DNA of 64,000 nt, from positions 310,001-374,000 of the forward strand of contig JAFCMP010000390.1 in assembly GCA_017506865.1 (NCBI GenBank). Reading direction: 5' to 3'. How positions within the stretch are numbered: position 1 is the stretch's first letter; each line of letters begins with the position of its first letter. Made by a program: the position numbers and the translations under genes. This DNA is from Tribonema minus. Its lineage: Eukaryota > Sar > Xanthophyceae > Tribonematales > Tribonemataceae. The notes beneath the pieces are model-generated. The model searched no databases. It had not been told where the DNA came from and was given only the letters and a program-made list of their open reading frames with translations. Shown piece after piece: positions 1 through 12,800 of the stretch.

Positions 1-995
1 CGCGCGCCGGCAAATCAAGCGCGCCGGCAAATCAAGCTGTGCTGTGCCAGTGAAGTCGTACGCCACGTCGTACAGAGCGTCTCACATGTCGCTCGCTCGC
101 TCGCTCTGAGTGTGCTCGAGGTGAAATTCAACAATCTCGGACAATCATCGCAAATCGCCCGAGTACCAAGCAAGCTGCAAGCTGAGTGCGCACGACCCTG
201 CTCTGCCAGCGCTGCTTACCGGGCCCATCACTTGCAGTGCACATGAGGCAGCAGATTGGTGCGCAGCGGGGAGGATGCGCGCCCGCCATGGCAGATTTTT
301 TGAAAGATGTCATCTTGCCGAAGAGCAGTTGCACCACTTCAACGGCCGCCAAAGCAGAACACAGAGGGATCAACGCCAGCAGAACAGAGGCAACGCAACG
401 CTCGCACGCAGCACGCGGGTTTTGGAGGCAGCAAGGGTGGTGCACAACTGAATTCCAGCTCCGGCTCTGGATGGCCGCATCTGGACGCGAGTAGCGCGCC
501 TTGAGAGTCGCAACGGAGGCTGAGCGAGAAACGGAGCATGTGGCAGCCTGTGAGCATGCCAGCTGAACGAATACCGCTATCGCCTATCGAGAAGCCCGCG
601 CAGGCAGCGCTACACGCCCTTGTTGGTCTCCATTTAGGTACGTGCTCAGGCATTGGCGCGGACAGCGAGTTGATCTCAACGTCGGTCTTTCTATCCCATC
701 ACACCAATGCCAGGTCGTGGCGTTGGTTGCATGATAGCAGGTGTGGTGTGCTTTCAAACGTGTTGGTGTCCTGCCTGCAAGTGACTGAAAACACATATAA
801 TCGAGGCTTGTGACCATGTTGCCATCAGACAGCGAGTTACTGGCAACTCGCGGTGTGCAGCAAACAGCCAGCAGCGTTTAGGTTTGTGTTCTTGGCCGCC
901 GACAGTTGCGTCGCGCGCTCTGGTATTCAGCACATCCTCTGGCCCACCGTATTCTCAACGCAGGTCGTCACAGCTGCCAGTCATCGCCAGGCATC
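1..995. other. No recognisable gene at left edge
   Basis: I see no supported coding exon here. The stretch contains a short GCTC-type simple repeat near position 91-110 and only short open frames of random composition. It may hold upstream exons or the 5' region of the + strand gene that follows, but nothing in the sequence decides this. Confidence 0.4.
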
Positions 996-1790
996 ATGGG
1001 TCTCCCTCAGTCATCAGACAACGTCCCGTTCGATCGTGAGGATTTGGTGAGCGTCCGCACCTCCAGCACTCTCTCTGAAAATACGCAGATGTCCCCCATC
1101 ACCTCCCCCGAGCGGGCAGCCCGAGTGCGCGCACGGTGCAGCACAGAATGGATGTTCGTATCCGTGCATCCAGCGTGGCTGCAGGTGCAGGGCAGGGCTG
1201 ATCCAGCGATGCCGGTACCTCCGCTTAGCAGCGACTCTTCCGCCAATGACATGTCCAGTGCCATGTCAATAGTGCCAAGTCTCTACCAGGAGGAGACCGC
1301 AGCAGCGCAGTGCCCCCCAGAAGTGCACGCGCAGCTGGTGCAGCTGGTGGGGGGGAACGGCCTGCCGGTCCTAGACATCACGCGCTCCACGGGCCTGGGC
1401 TCGCTGCCGCGCTGGGCCAGGGCCGGGCGTGCGCACAACGGCTTCCTGCTCTTCCTCGACGCCGCGCACGGAGCGCTGGTGTGGCGGCGCAACAGCAACG
1501 GCATGCGCAGCGGCGGCAGCAGCTTCGGCAGCTTCAACAGCGGCGGCGGCGGCGACGGCGAGGTGTCCCTGCAGCTCTCCAAGGTCAAGGCGGTGAGCGT
1601 CAACGGCGGCGCCGTCGTCGTGGCGCTGCGCAGCAGCGCGACGTCGGCCGTGCCGGCGCTCGCGCACGTCTGGGCGCCGCGCGTGACGCTGCAGCTGCCG
1701 GCGGAGCAGGACGCGCGCAGCCTGCACTACATCCTGCAGGCGCTGCTGACGACCGCCGCGACGGCGTCGAGCGAGGAGGACTCCTTGTAG
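996..1790 (+). CDS. Protein of unknown function with a possible PH-like C-terminal fold
   Basis: The frame is open from an ATG at 996 to TAG at 1788-1790 (264 residues). From about 1290 onward it has the GC-rich third positions typical of exons in this window. The C-terminal half reads as a compact domain: GFLLFLDAAHGALVWRR, a Gly/Ser-rich loop, then VSLQLSKVKAVSVNGGAVVV and a final helix-like LHYILQALL. Alternating strands followed by one helix recall a PH-type fold, but I cannot name the family. GTGAGC at 1047 and GCTGCAG ending at 1184 would define a 138-nt intron that is a multiple of three, so the frame stays open whether or not it is removed. The true start is uncertain: upstream exons could lie at or beyond the left edge. 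Identity is unknown; that the terminal exon is coding is fairly likely. Confidence 0.5.
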   Translation: MGLPQSSDNVPFDREDLVSVRTSSTLSENTQMSPITSPERAARVRARCSTEWMFVSVHPAWLQVQGRADPAMPVPPLSSDSSANDMSSAMSIVPSLYQEETAAAQCPPEVHAQLVQLVGGNGLPVLDITRSTGLGSLPRWARAGRAHNGFLLFLDAAHGALVWRRNSNGMRSGGSSFGSFNSGGGGDGEVSLQLSKVKAVSVNGGAVVVALRSSATSAVPALAHVWAPRVTLQLPAEQDARSLHYILQALLTTAATASSEEDSL

Positions 1791-3420
1791 CCCCCCGCCC
1801 CGCCCCCCCCCCTGCCTCCAGCAGTCCCCCCTCCATGCACGTGGCCGTCAATCTTCCACCCCCCCCCCCCCTTCACTCAATCACGTCGCTGTTCCGTGCT
1901 GGTAGTTGTTAGAGGTACAAGGAGCCCCGCTCCTCCCACGTTGCGTGTACACTAAGCCGGGCTCAACCCCCCATTCCGTGATCGTGCAGCAGTGCATTGC
2001 GTGAGTGCATTCCGCCCACAAAGGCGCGTGCAGCAGAGAAAGTAATGTTTAAATTTGTGACTGTGACTGGCGGGAGAGGCACGTGGTCAGCAGACGGCTG
2101 GTTTTGTTTGCCGCGTGCGGGGACAGCAGCTTGCTGCTTCCGCGCAAGTTCTTCTGCAGACGGGGTTCTCCTTGCCGCCTCAAGGGGTCCCTTTCCAGAT
2201 GCCCGTAGATTTTCTGCTCAGCAACCCTCTGAGCAAGTGACGTCTATGATGTGCCTCACCGCGCGCCCGCAGCGCCGGTTACAATGCAGCGTTATTGTGG
2301 TTTTCACAACATGTTCCCATTGCCCCTGCATGGGCCCTTGATGCCGTGTGGTGTGACGCTCTGCACAGCAAGACTGCCAATGCTTCGCAACGCCATGGCT
2401 CTTGAGCATCACTGCCGTGCACATTGGCAGCAAATGCTGGTCCTTCGCATGCTGTCGTGCCGGTTTTGCAATGTGCTTGGCGCATGATGGCTGGGCTGAT
2501 GTGTCTGCAGATAGCACACCATGGTAATGTCCCTTGTGACGACTGGAGCACAGCCAAGGGTGGCAGGTCGCACATAATGAGCTGTAGGCTTCTTTCTGCA
2601 TGCTGAGCTCTGAGAGCTGCGGTTACCTGACTTGCTTCCTTCTTTGCATGATCAAGTGAAATCAAAATTTGACAGAACACGTTCAACTTCAAATGCCTCC
2701 AGTCCAGACCAAGCAATTGACAGATCTGCTAGAAGCATAGATACTGTCTTGTGCACTCAGTTATTTTTCTCAAGACATGTGCTCTGCAGTATGTTGATCT
2801 GTCTTTCCATTGGAAGGAAGGTCCTGACACCAGTGCCAGGTGAGACATAAAGATTGGCTTCTTAGCACAGAAGCAGAGGGACATGCCGACAAAGCGGTTT
2901 TAGTTTCACCGTTGGCCTTTTTCAAATAAACGCAAGAGCCCCCATGGACGCAAGATGATGTGCAGCGTCATGTCAGCACTGCCGAGCACCCTGACGCTGT
3001 TGTTCGTCATTGAAGTATGAGGCTCAGGCTGTTGCTGCTGCCAGCAAAGGACCCCTCACTGCCAGTGACCAAAGCCAGCGTGTCATCTTGGATTGTCACA
3101 ACGAACAAGCGTGTAGAGCTCAAATTGCGCTTGCTCTCGAGCTCTCAACACCAATGACAACTGCCCTTGTGCTGCAACGCACCACAGCTCTCAACGGTAA
3201 GAAGCACACAAAAGCACCACGACACACAGTCCAGCACACAGACACCCCGCAGCACAAAGTCTCAAACATGCTCGGCATACCGACCTGGGACGCGAACTTG
3301 CCACGAACGCGGCGCTGCATGCACTTGCATATCGCCAAGGCACAGAGAGCAACAGGGCTGATAAAGCACATGCATGATGGCTCAACAAGTGTATTGCCGC
3401 TAGCGCTGAGGGCGGAGCGC
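1791..3420. other. Convergent spacer, no gene seen
   Basis: This spacer lies between the stop of the + strand gene and the stop of the eL36 gene on the - strand. It has C-runs around 1801-1811 and 1858-1871 just after the first stop, and less GC-rich sequence around 2630-2950. I find no exon-like open frame with splice sites. It presumably holds the two 3' UTRs. Confidence 0.5.
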
Positions 3421-6400
3421 TTAGGCCTTGGTCTGGTGCGCGCGCTGCTTGGCGTACATGTCCTTGATGTCGTCGCGCTTGGCCAGGGCGCGCTTGTGGG
3501 TGCCGAGCTGCAGCGCAACGCAAACAGCAAGTGTCAGAGACATGTATGCACAACCTGGTGTCGACATGCAGCCTCCCAAGCATTATGACGCAAGGCAGCA
3601 CCGCATATACTAGAGCTCCACGATCTTTTGATTCGTTTGTCATAGGTACTTGCCACCAAAGTCTACATCCGCCTCAAGAAGATGAAGACATGGGCATCGC
3701 TGTAGTTTCATGAACGCAGCAGTGAACAGTGGCAGCAGTAGACATTGCCTGGCTTCATCGACGTATGGCCATGGTCGATGCAAGGCATGGCGCTGCTGTG
3801 AGCGATCAGCAATGTGCGTACGCCACATGTGGGCCCGTGAATGGGCGATCACAAACTTCCCGTCTGATTGTGGAGATGGCAGAGTGGACTGGCGGCTGGC
3901 GAAGGTCAGCAGAGGAGAATTCACTGCTCATGAAGTGTGCAAGCGCGTGATGTCGACGCCATAGCATGCTTGGGTATGTCGACGGCGCACATCCATGGCA
4001 ACGGAGCAGATGCTGGCGAGATCTAGGCAAAGCACACGGTGCTGGCGCCTCTGCGGTTCCTCGCCGCGAGTGCGCGCGCAGTTGCTGTCGACACAACGCG
4101 TCTCAGTGCGCGACGCCATACTGACGCCATGGGGACAGCAAGCACCGTGCAGACGCTGAGACGTGTTGCCATCTGCATCGACAACACCTGGGCGCACACG
4201 AGCACGCCTTTCACCGTAAAGTTTTACGAGAGAGCAAAGCTGGTGCAGAGCACTGCCGTGTTTCGCCGACGGTCTGCCTTCTGCTCCTGTACAGGGTGCT
4301 GCAGGCAGGTGACGTGCCTACGCACGCAGCACTTATCATGGAGGAGATCATGTCTGCCAGATGTGAAGGATCCGGTCGCACGCTGCATCATCAACTGGTG
4401 CCTCTGAAGGTCCAAAGCCACAGTATCAACAACAAGCCACGGATTGCAGCTATGACATACGTGAGAGCACTGCCACCTGTCACAGCGCTCAGCACTCACC
4501 CGCTTCTTGGCAAACTTGTACATGCGCTTCTCGGCAGATGCGCCGCCAACCTGTACCAGCAAGGATCAAAAATGGCGCGGCGCAAGAGCTCGTGAGACTT
4601 ACTGCGTGGGCAAGAAATGCATGGAGTCAGAGCGCGCGACTGCTGCTGCTATGCGCTGATCGCCCAGTACCTCGTCCACCCACGCACCATGTGCAGACAC
4701 ACTGGCGGCGTCATGGCCTGATGCACGGCATCGGCACCGCAGATCTTGAGTTAGTATGACGGCTCCTGCTCCCTCGTCTGTCACCCTATCTCCCGCACAC
4801 GCCGTCGTGCACATCCAAGCCTTCCCGCGCACTAATTTCAGTTGAAAGAGGCGCAGCGCAACACTGTGGTGTGCTAGGGGACTCAAACGATCCGGTAGTG
4901 TACGCCAACAAATAGACATGTCAGGTCGGCTGGACTGCCCGGGCAGCCAACGTGGCCACCGCTGCAGTGATCGCTGGGCCCAGCGCCTGACGGGCACGCA
5001 CACTCTGAGATGTGGTGTAATTGAGAAGCCATCCAAAGTAATATGCACTTGAGCGCTTGAGCTCTGCAGAGATGCGCGCGCTGAAAGTTGCAAGCCCGCA
5101 TCCTGCTTGTGGCGAGCCGTGAGATCGCCTTAGCACTGCTGCCTTCAGACACCATTTGCTGTCATTTACATGATCGCACACCTTCCAAAAGTGGAACTGT
5201 CTACTTAGGCCACGATTTGCATCCCCCGGCTGTGGGTCGGGATGTCATTGCCAAATGGGTGCCCGCACCCTAGGCTCTTCAGTGGTCACAAGCAATCACC
5301 ATTACTTCAAGTCACTTCGAGTCACTTCAGGCTGAGCTAGCAGGAACTGCAACAATCTCTATTTTGGTTCTTCAGACGAGTCAACACCCCTGTTTGCATG
5401 CCGCAAGTGATCATGCAGTATACGCACACACCTTCAGACCACGTAGTGTACGCACACCACCATCAGCAGCACGACGCGTTTCTTCAAGTGGCAGCTACTA
5501 CTTCGGCAGAGGCCTGGCGCGCTTCGCACAGCTTGCTTGATTGTCGCGCATTAGTGGCGCTCTGTGCGGAGTCACTTGCAGCATAGCCTCTGCTCAGAGT
5601 AGAAGAACGGCTGCATGACCGACGTTGCTTGCAAATGCCACAATTATACAGACCCGCCATGCCAATGGTCTTTAGCTCACAATACGGTCATAGCTGTCAC
5701 CGAGAGTCATGGGCGTTGTGATGACCATATGGTGGCGTTTATCAGGAGAGTATAGCTAGGCAATGAGTTGAAATACTACATCCCAAAAACACGACAGCAT
5801 ATGGCTGTCTTGTGGCCATTGATGTGCACAGCAGGCTTGCGCAGCCTTCTGGACGAGGGCAGCAGAAGTACGCTGCGCGCCGGCAGCTTAAGCTGCCATC
5901 ATTGCAAATCCTGTTGATGGATCACGTTTTGACATGCCATAGTATATACGTTGGTTGGTGCCCCATAGTATGTACGTTGGTTGGTGCCATCAAACCGGTG
6001 AGGCAATCACTTGCTCTGCACCCACGACCAGCTGTTGATGGCATGCAAGCCAGATGTACTGCCTGCACACGTCAACTTGAATTTGTGTAGTGATGATGAG
6101 TAAATACCTGCTTGAGCTAGCTAATTATTTGACATCACGTCGGCACATAATGAAGTGCAGCAGAGCCAAGCCTGCCTGGATGATTGGATTAACACGGCAA
6201 CGACAACTGTGATCACCACGGCGGCAAGCGGCCACCAAGAGTACGCACCTTGATCATGTCCAGAATGCGCTTCTCGTAAGGCATCAGGCCAGCCACTTCC
6301 CGCACCACCTGCCGCACCACCGACACGCGCTTCCCCAGGCGCTGTGATGGTTAGACGACAGCAGCAGATCCGTGAGTGTAGGTTGTTCGCGCAGAGTGCA

Positions 6401-6640
6401 CACTTGCGCTGTCATCCAGTGCAGCAGGTTCTGCTACAGCAATGCCGTCTTGATGAAGAAAATTTCTCAGCGCGGAACGCATACTGCACAGGTGCTGCCG
6501 TTCAAGCCTGAAGGTGCCTTGCCCATCGCAGCAAAAATCACGGCGCTCCAGCGACTCACCCCCTTCCTTGCGGACGGCTTGGGCTTCTTGGGCACCTGCT
6601 CGGGCTTGAAGCCCTTGTTGAGACCCACCGCGATAGCCAT
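3421..6640 (-). CDS. RPL36: 60S ribosomal protein eL36
   Basis: Cytosolic large-subunit ribosomal protein of the eL36 (L36e) family. Four exons read on the - strand: 6640-6560, 6341-6249, 4550-4500 and 3507-3421. All junctions are phase 0 with GT-AG introns of 218, 1698 and 992 nt, giving 103 residues. The start is the ATG at 6640 (GCACCATGG context); it begins [10 protein letters not shown], the family signature. [20 protein letters not shown] matches the conserved REVxGxxPYEKR core, and [13 protein letters not shown] matches the conserved LGTHxRAKxKRxE helix. The length agrees with the usual 95-105 residues. The C-terminus ([11 protein letters not shown]) and the sequence [17 protein letters not shown] differ from the usual KVGKDKRALK, but the frame is intact. 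Introns are long relative to coding length. Confidence 0.96.
5938..5988. repeat. Two-copy 26-bp tandem repeat in eL36 intron
   Basis: The 25-bp string starting CATAGTATATACG occurs at 5938-5962 and again, with one change, at 5964-5988. It lies in the 1698-nt second intron of the eL36 gene and has no coding content. Confidence 0.85.
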
Positions 6641-7241
6641 GGTGCTGGACCCGCTGATCACCCTGTACACCAGCTGTGCAAAGCTCTGCCACAGCCTCAA
6701 ATCAGGAAGTTTGACTTGAAGTTTGTGGGGGTGAAAAATCGTGATTGCCACTGTAGTGCCAAGCCGCACTGCAGCTCCGCATCAGCCCTCCCGTCCTGCG
6801 AATCAGTCACTTGATCAGCGCAGACCACCTCGCGCTGACTCGGCCAGCAATAGGTACGAATGAGAGACTGATGTTCACTTGTCTCACACGATGCAGCACA
6901 GAGTTGTGCAGTCATCCCCCGCGGATCTCACAATGCGTTGCAATGCCTTGATTGTGATTATTGTGTCGTCCTTTGCACTCAAGCACTCAAGCTCCGTGCT
7001 GGGTACTTCCGCATTGTGTTTTCGCTATGAGTCCATCTTGTTTTCGCTATGAGTCCATCATGTGACTTGGCAATCATGCTCCGCAGATGGCCCAGGTTCA
7101 GCGGCAGCGGCGAGCGCGTACTGAGGCCGCGGGCGTAGGCGGCGAGGCAGAAAATGGCTGGACTCACGAGCCAGGCTCATGGCGGAAACTTGGCGCGTTC
7201 AGCATCGCGAAGCTGTTGATATCGCTGGGGTTGGACCTGGC
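6641..7241. other. Upstream region of eL36 with a short tandem repeat
   Basis: This is the 5' flank of the eL36 gene on the - strand and presumably holds its promoter and 5' UTR. No TATA-like element stands out. A 20-bp string ending TATGAGTCCATC is present twice, at 7018-7037 and 7040-7059. No supported exon was found. Confidence 0.4.
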
Positions 7242-8224
7242 TTACAGCAGAGGGCGCTTGCCCTTGGGAGGCTGGGGCCGCGCCTTGGCGCTGTGGCAAC
7301 TCTACAGGGAACGTCTGCCTGTGCTGCTGAGTGCAGTATGCCCGACCTGGGTGCCGCTTCTCAGCATCGTGTGGTAAGTTGCGTGCATGACTACAGTGTT
7401 TCTGGGCGCCGTACTGGCAGTACCACTGCTCAGTCCATAGACACCCATGCGCCCCCTCTGTTGCGCGAGGCCTCATTCATCACCTCGCTTTGTTTCAGAA
7501 GGCAATGACGCACCTGATCTCAGGTACTGTCGACCTGAGCCCATGGGGGTGGCAGGTGGGGCCACGGGCACATTGCACGTGCCGTCATCGCTGCTGTTGA
7601 TACCATTCATCAGCTGTCGCTCTCTGCCAAGGGATGGCTGCTGCTGCGTCAATGCAGCTGCCTGCTCACTCTTGTGCAACCGCAGGCTTCGACGGCAAGC
7701 TTGGCTTGGCACACGTGCATTCAAGCAATGCAGCCTCGCCATGTTGAATGAGGATGTGCCACTAGGCAAAAGTGCAGCGGCTGCGCAAACGCGACAGTCT
7801 GCACACAGTGGTTAAGCTGTTTTGATAGTTCGCCTGTGCACAGTCGGTTCTGGTGCTGAAACCTTGGTGGCAGCAGCGAAACTGCCACAATGCTACCCAA
7901 GCAAGAACTCGCGCCGCGCCCTTGTTCCCGCATGATGCAACATGCGATCGTGTCACTGCGCAGGCTGTTCAAAGTGCGCGCGCGCACCTTCGAAGAGGAC
8001 AGAGGCGAGCCACGCGGCAGCTACCTGGGGCACCTGCTGCCCATCAAAACGATGGTCCTTTCGGGCCCCCCATTTGCCCCCGACGCTGGCGGCGCCACTG
8101 GGCCAATGGGGGGCACCAGCCGTGGGGGGGCGGAAGAGCGACGCGCGCAGGCTCGGCCAGGCGAAATTTTGGGCTTTGACGTTTCAAACATAGCGGATGG
8201 TGAAGTTGTTGAGCTGTCGTCCAT
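7242..8224 (-). CDS. Candidate small two-exon protein, unknown
   Basis: Weak candidate. Exon 1 runs from an ATG at 8224 (GCCATGG context) to 8034, where CAG|GTGCCC is a donor; CAG|GTAGCT at 8025 is an in-phase alternative. Exon 2 runs from 7290 (after TTGCCACAG) to a TAA at 7244-7242. Both donors leave phase 2 and exon 2 supplies one base, so the frame closes, giving 79 or 82 residues. The product is Pro/Ser/Arg-rich with a basic end (ARPQPPKGKRPLL). I recognise no family. Support is only the start context, splice consensus and phase, so it could be chance. Confidence 0.3.
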
Positions 8225-9892
8225 GGCGGGGACAGCGGGGACGGCGCAGCGGCGGCATCGGTAGCCGCGGCGGCGGCGGCGCAGACTGCCCTCGGGGCGG
8301 CAGACGTGTACAGGAGAGCCAATGTCAGGGGGTAGGGGGCGCACGGCAGCGCGGCAATGTGTATATAGGCAGAGAAGACGTGGATATGGGGGTGATACCC
8401 CGCTGGCACATACTGCCACACGTGGCAGTACACAAATTCAGGAGAATTGATTGGGCTTTGGTCACATGCGCGGCTCGGTTGTATCGCCTCGCTTGTTGCA
8501 GCTCGTGATGCGGCTGTGCGTGCTGTTGTGGAAGGCCTGTACTATGAGCGTTGACTTGTGTGGCATATCTCAGTCAAATAACAGAGAGAGGGCTTGAAAC
8601 ACATGTTGTTGTACATGTCTGACCACTGGCTGTTCTCGCTGCACCTCTTTGTTCAAGCACACATCCATGCTTTGCAGGGAACACACGTTCGCTGCATCTG
8701 ACACGTAAAACTTGTCAAAACATTCCAAGGGCAAGGATGTGGCATGATGTTGATTGCAAAGACTGCACTTGTTTACCAGATGGCCTATTCAAAACCACAG
8801 CACGTGCAAAAGCTTCAACGTACCTTGACCAGTCAGAAGACCACATGATGTTGAATGACAATGTTGTGCCTTGCAATATCAGAGACGGCCTACACAGACA
8901 AGCATCATACGCATACAGGCATCTAACAGTTTGAAACCGATGAAGCAATGGGATGGAGCTTCAAGCAAGGTGGCAGTTGCTGGATCAGCCACAACGCCTT
9001 TTGGCTTTTCTCAACTTGCTTGCAAGGCGTACATTCAATAAAGCGCGGCAGCGCATGGTTTCCAATCTGGTTTCTACGCATACATTCGATGTACACGTAC
9101 ATGTCAATGTACAGGACCGCCGCATTGCAAATGCTCAGCTCTGTGTTCACCAAGCCCTACATGGCAAGCCACCAAGTAGCGTGCAGACATGTGTGCAACG
9201 GCGCCCATGTCGGATTCAAGCCAGTGCAGACGAGTGGACAACACTGCTGCTGAAGGCGAGGTGCGATATGCAGACATCAAGCATTGATGAGCACTTGGCA
9301 CAGCGTTGTCTTGCAAGTGCAACAGACCCACCATTGGAACATTGCAGGTGCACGAAGGCAGGTTCTCAAGCGGTGACATCCAGTTGTCACGATGCTGCAT
9401 CGGTTGAGCACCGCCACGAGCACACATCCAGTGCTGGGGGCTCAACATGCGCGCCGGCTACACAGCAAGAGGCAGCTGAGAGCGATCACCATCTGCGAGG
9501 TCTTGCTGGTTGCTGTCACAATGCTGTGATTGCTCTCATGGACATGGCTGCCATCGCCCACTACAACAGGTGACATGCCATAATGTCACCTGCGGTATGA
9601 GGCGCAATGCCCCGTGGCAGGCATACAACACACGCAGATGAGATCACGCGACACAAACACGTGACACATGTCCAAAAGCTGGCACACAGGGCAGCAACGC
9701 GAAGAACGCACCGTTCAAGTGCAGACTCACGTCAAGCTTGTACTGAAAAACGGCACCGCCGTGCGGTGGTGCAAACGGCTGCCTCTGTGTATTACCCCGT
9801 GGTTGCCTACCACAAAGAACATGTACAGTAGCGGCGGCGGGGGCCTCGCAGGCGGAAAACTGGCAACACGAAGAAAATGCACGATTCACTCA
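8225..9892. other. Spacer, no gene supported
   Basis: This stretch lies between the small candidate and the 3' end of the PDZ-PX gene. A 206-codon open frame exists on the + strand (8953-9573), but it has mixed codon use and no recognisable motif. The 3' UTR of the PDZ-PX gene should lie just below 9893. Confidence 0.4.
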
Positions 9893-12800
9893 CTACAGAA
9901 TGCCCTGCACAGCGCCGACGCGGCCTGCTTGAGGTCCAAGCGACGCCTGTTGTTGTTGTTGTTGTCCGGTCAAGCTGCTGCGGCACAGCACGGAGAGCCA
10001 CGCTAGAAGGCGCTCGATGTCCTCGTCGCACTGCAATAGGCAGGGTTGATGGCGGCGGCGACAAGGTAGGACAGTAAGCAAAGGAGGCGTGACATGCGCA
10101 TAGTCCCAGCAATCGGACGCTGCGCGCAGTGGACATGGCCGCTGCGCTGGTCGCATGTCGAGTAGCGTTGACGTGTGGTGCAGCAACGCACGCAAGCCGC
10201 ATCGCACGTGCCTGGCACAACCTGTGTGCGTGGCGATGTGGTCGGGCGCAATCACACAAGCAGAGCAGCGGAAACCTTGCAGCGCTCCTGCAGAGAGCTG
10301 CCGCGCATTACAGAACAGGTGCGCATGCCAGCGCTGTGTGGACCGCAGCACACACAATCGAATGAGCACCCAAGAGCAACGAGCTGTGCAGCATGAGTGC
10401 GCGCAGTGCCCCTGCACCTCCAGTCATCGCCACAAGTGCCTTGCGTACTTGAGTTTGTCTGAATTCCCACTTGCAGTATGAAGTTCAAGTGGCAGCGCCC
10501 TCACCTGCAAGACGCTGGGCAGCATGTCCATGCCCTCGGGCGTGTCGTCCGCGCGCGCCGCGGTCGCCTTGAGCGCCGGCCAAGACTGCGCAGCGCAACG
10601 CAGGGCGATGCGCAGGAGAGCGGAGAACGGCTGTGAATCGACTGTTTGAGCGGGTGAATGGGTGCCAACGAAAGGCAAAGAGATGGGCCATGAGAGGGGC
10701 CCAAACCGCATGCCAGACAACTCGCTCAGGTACCATTGGCTCATTGCCGATGTCGCTTGCATGAGCTCGTCTCCACGCATTGCGAGATCATGCTTCAGCG
10801 CCGCAGCTCAGCGACCGTGACAGCGCCAAAGCGCGAGCATTTGTCGTTGCTGACAACGCTGCGCGTCGCCCAGTCGCTATTGAAATGATGGTACTCAACC
10901 CGTTGCCGTTTAAACAGCTCACAGGCCGCGCGAAAGTACTCTGCAAAAAGCCTAAGCCACTGGCAGCTCCTCAAAATGCGACAATCACATGCATTGTCGC
11001 TTCAACACAAGCTGAAGTGAATCACCAGCTCCAGACATGTCTTTGCCGTGACTGGAGCTGCCATCACCAGCCACAATCTAGCGACACGCCCCAATCTCAT
11101 GCCACGCGTCTTGACCGCCCATCCGAGAGTTGTGTGGTAAGTAGATGTCGCCGATCAACACGGGACAACATGACGTCAGTGACCACGGTGACTCGCCAGC
11201 ACTCGTTCTCCCAACTCTAGACCAAACCCTACCCCTACCGCTGGCCAGTGCATGGAGCCCTGCGTCGCGCGACCAGACCGCAGACCGTCAAAACCCCAAC
11301 GCAAACACAGACTCAGGGCTGCGTCACCTGTTGACATATCTCCGCCAGCCCGTGCAGCTCCGCGTCGTGCAGCGGGTCCGCAACCACCGCGACGCCGCGC
11401 CCCCAGTCGTCGACGCGCTGCCGCAGCCGCCGCACCGCCTCCTCCACCGCCTGCAGGCCCGCCCGCGTCAGCGGCCGCAGCGCGCCCGCGCGCGCGCGCA
11501 TGAGGTCGTACGCCTCGCCCGCCGTCATGAGGTTCAGCAGGTAGTCCGTGCCGACAAGCGCCGCGCCTAAGGGGGGGGGGGGGTGAGGGGAAGGGGGGGG
11601 GGGGGGGGGGGCGTAGCGTGAGCGCCTCTGGCGCACAACCGACGGTGATGCGCGAAGATGCCTCCGTGGCGCAGAGCAGCAGTCGCGCTTGCAGCGGGCC
11701 TGTGGCGGTCCAGCGTACAACACTTGCCAACATCATGCAATGCCAACGTGGACTCAGGCACCGTACGGCCTTCCCATCGGTCCTGTAATGCTATCCGCAC
11801 CGCGCAGAAAAACACGTCGCCCGCTCGCCGGCGCTCGCTCCCATACCGCGCACAACGCGCGTGGCGCGCCGACACGCACCAACCAGCACCCCCCCCTTCG
11901 CGCCGACCCCCACACGGCGCGGCACTCACCTGACGAGGTCGATGCGCTGAGCGACGGCACCGCCGCGCCGCCGCCGCCGCCGCCGCCCGCGGGCGCGCCG
12001 CTGCTGCCGCGCCGCAGGCCCCCCTGCCCCTTGATGGCCGCGATGCGCTCGTCGATGCCGAGAAAGCGGTTCATCTGAGGGCAGCACAGCACGTCTGGGC
12101 AGTTGCCGATGAGGAACGTCATGTACTGCTCCAGGCCGACGCGGCGGCGCGACACCACCTGCGAGGGCGCACGAGCGCGGAGGAGGAGGGGGCGTGTGAC
12201 AGGGGGGGGGGGGGTGAGAGGGGCGCCATGGAAGTGGGAGTGCGGGCGATGCCGCTGGGGCGGCGCGAGTGGTCATGCGGGCTGCAGGAAGTGCGAGGGC
12301 TTCATGTGCATTGGAGCTCACGTGCATCAGGATGTTTGTCAGCTGCAGATGAGGAGCGGACTCGAAAATGCAAAACATTAACGACATTATTCACCGCAGA
12401 GGCGCGCACCGCTGCCTGGCGCATTGCAGGCGCGCACCGCTGCCTGGCGCATTGCATCGAATGAGAAACGTATGCGACATCAGACCGGTGACTGCATACC
12501 TCTTGACTGGTCTTGAAAAGCTCCTTGGGGGGGAGTGATGGGAAGCTGTCCTTGAGGTGGGGGAACACCTCTCGCAGGTCCTGCAGTGCAACAGCAGAAG
12601 TATTATCAGAGAAATCAGAGAAGAGAGTTGCTTGCCCCCTCACAGCCAAAGCAGCGCACGTGCTGAACGCTCAACTGCACCGACTGTCAAGAAGGTGATG
12701 TGGCTAGCTAGCCTTTGAAGCCGACCCACAGTTTCAGCATTGGAATCGACACACGGTGTCAGGTCGGTAGCGGGCATCAACGTCAGCTACAGTACACTGT

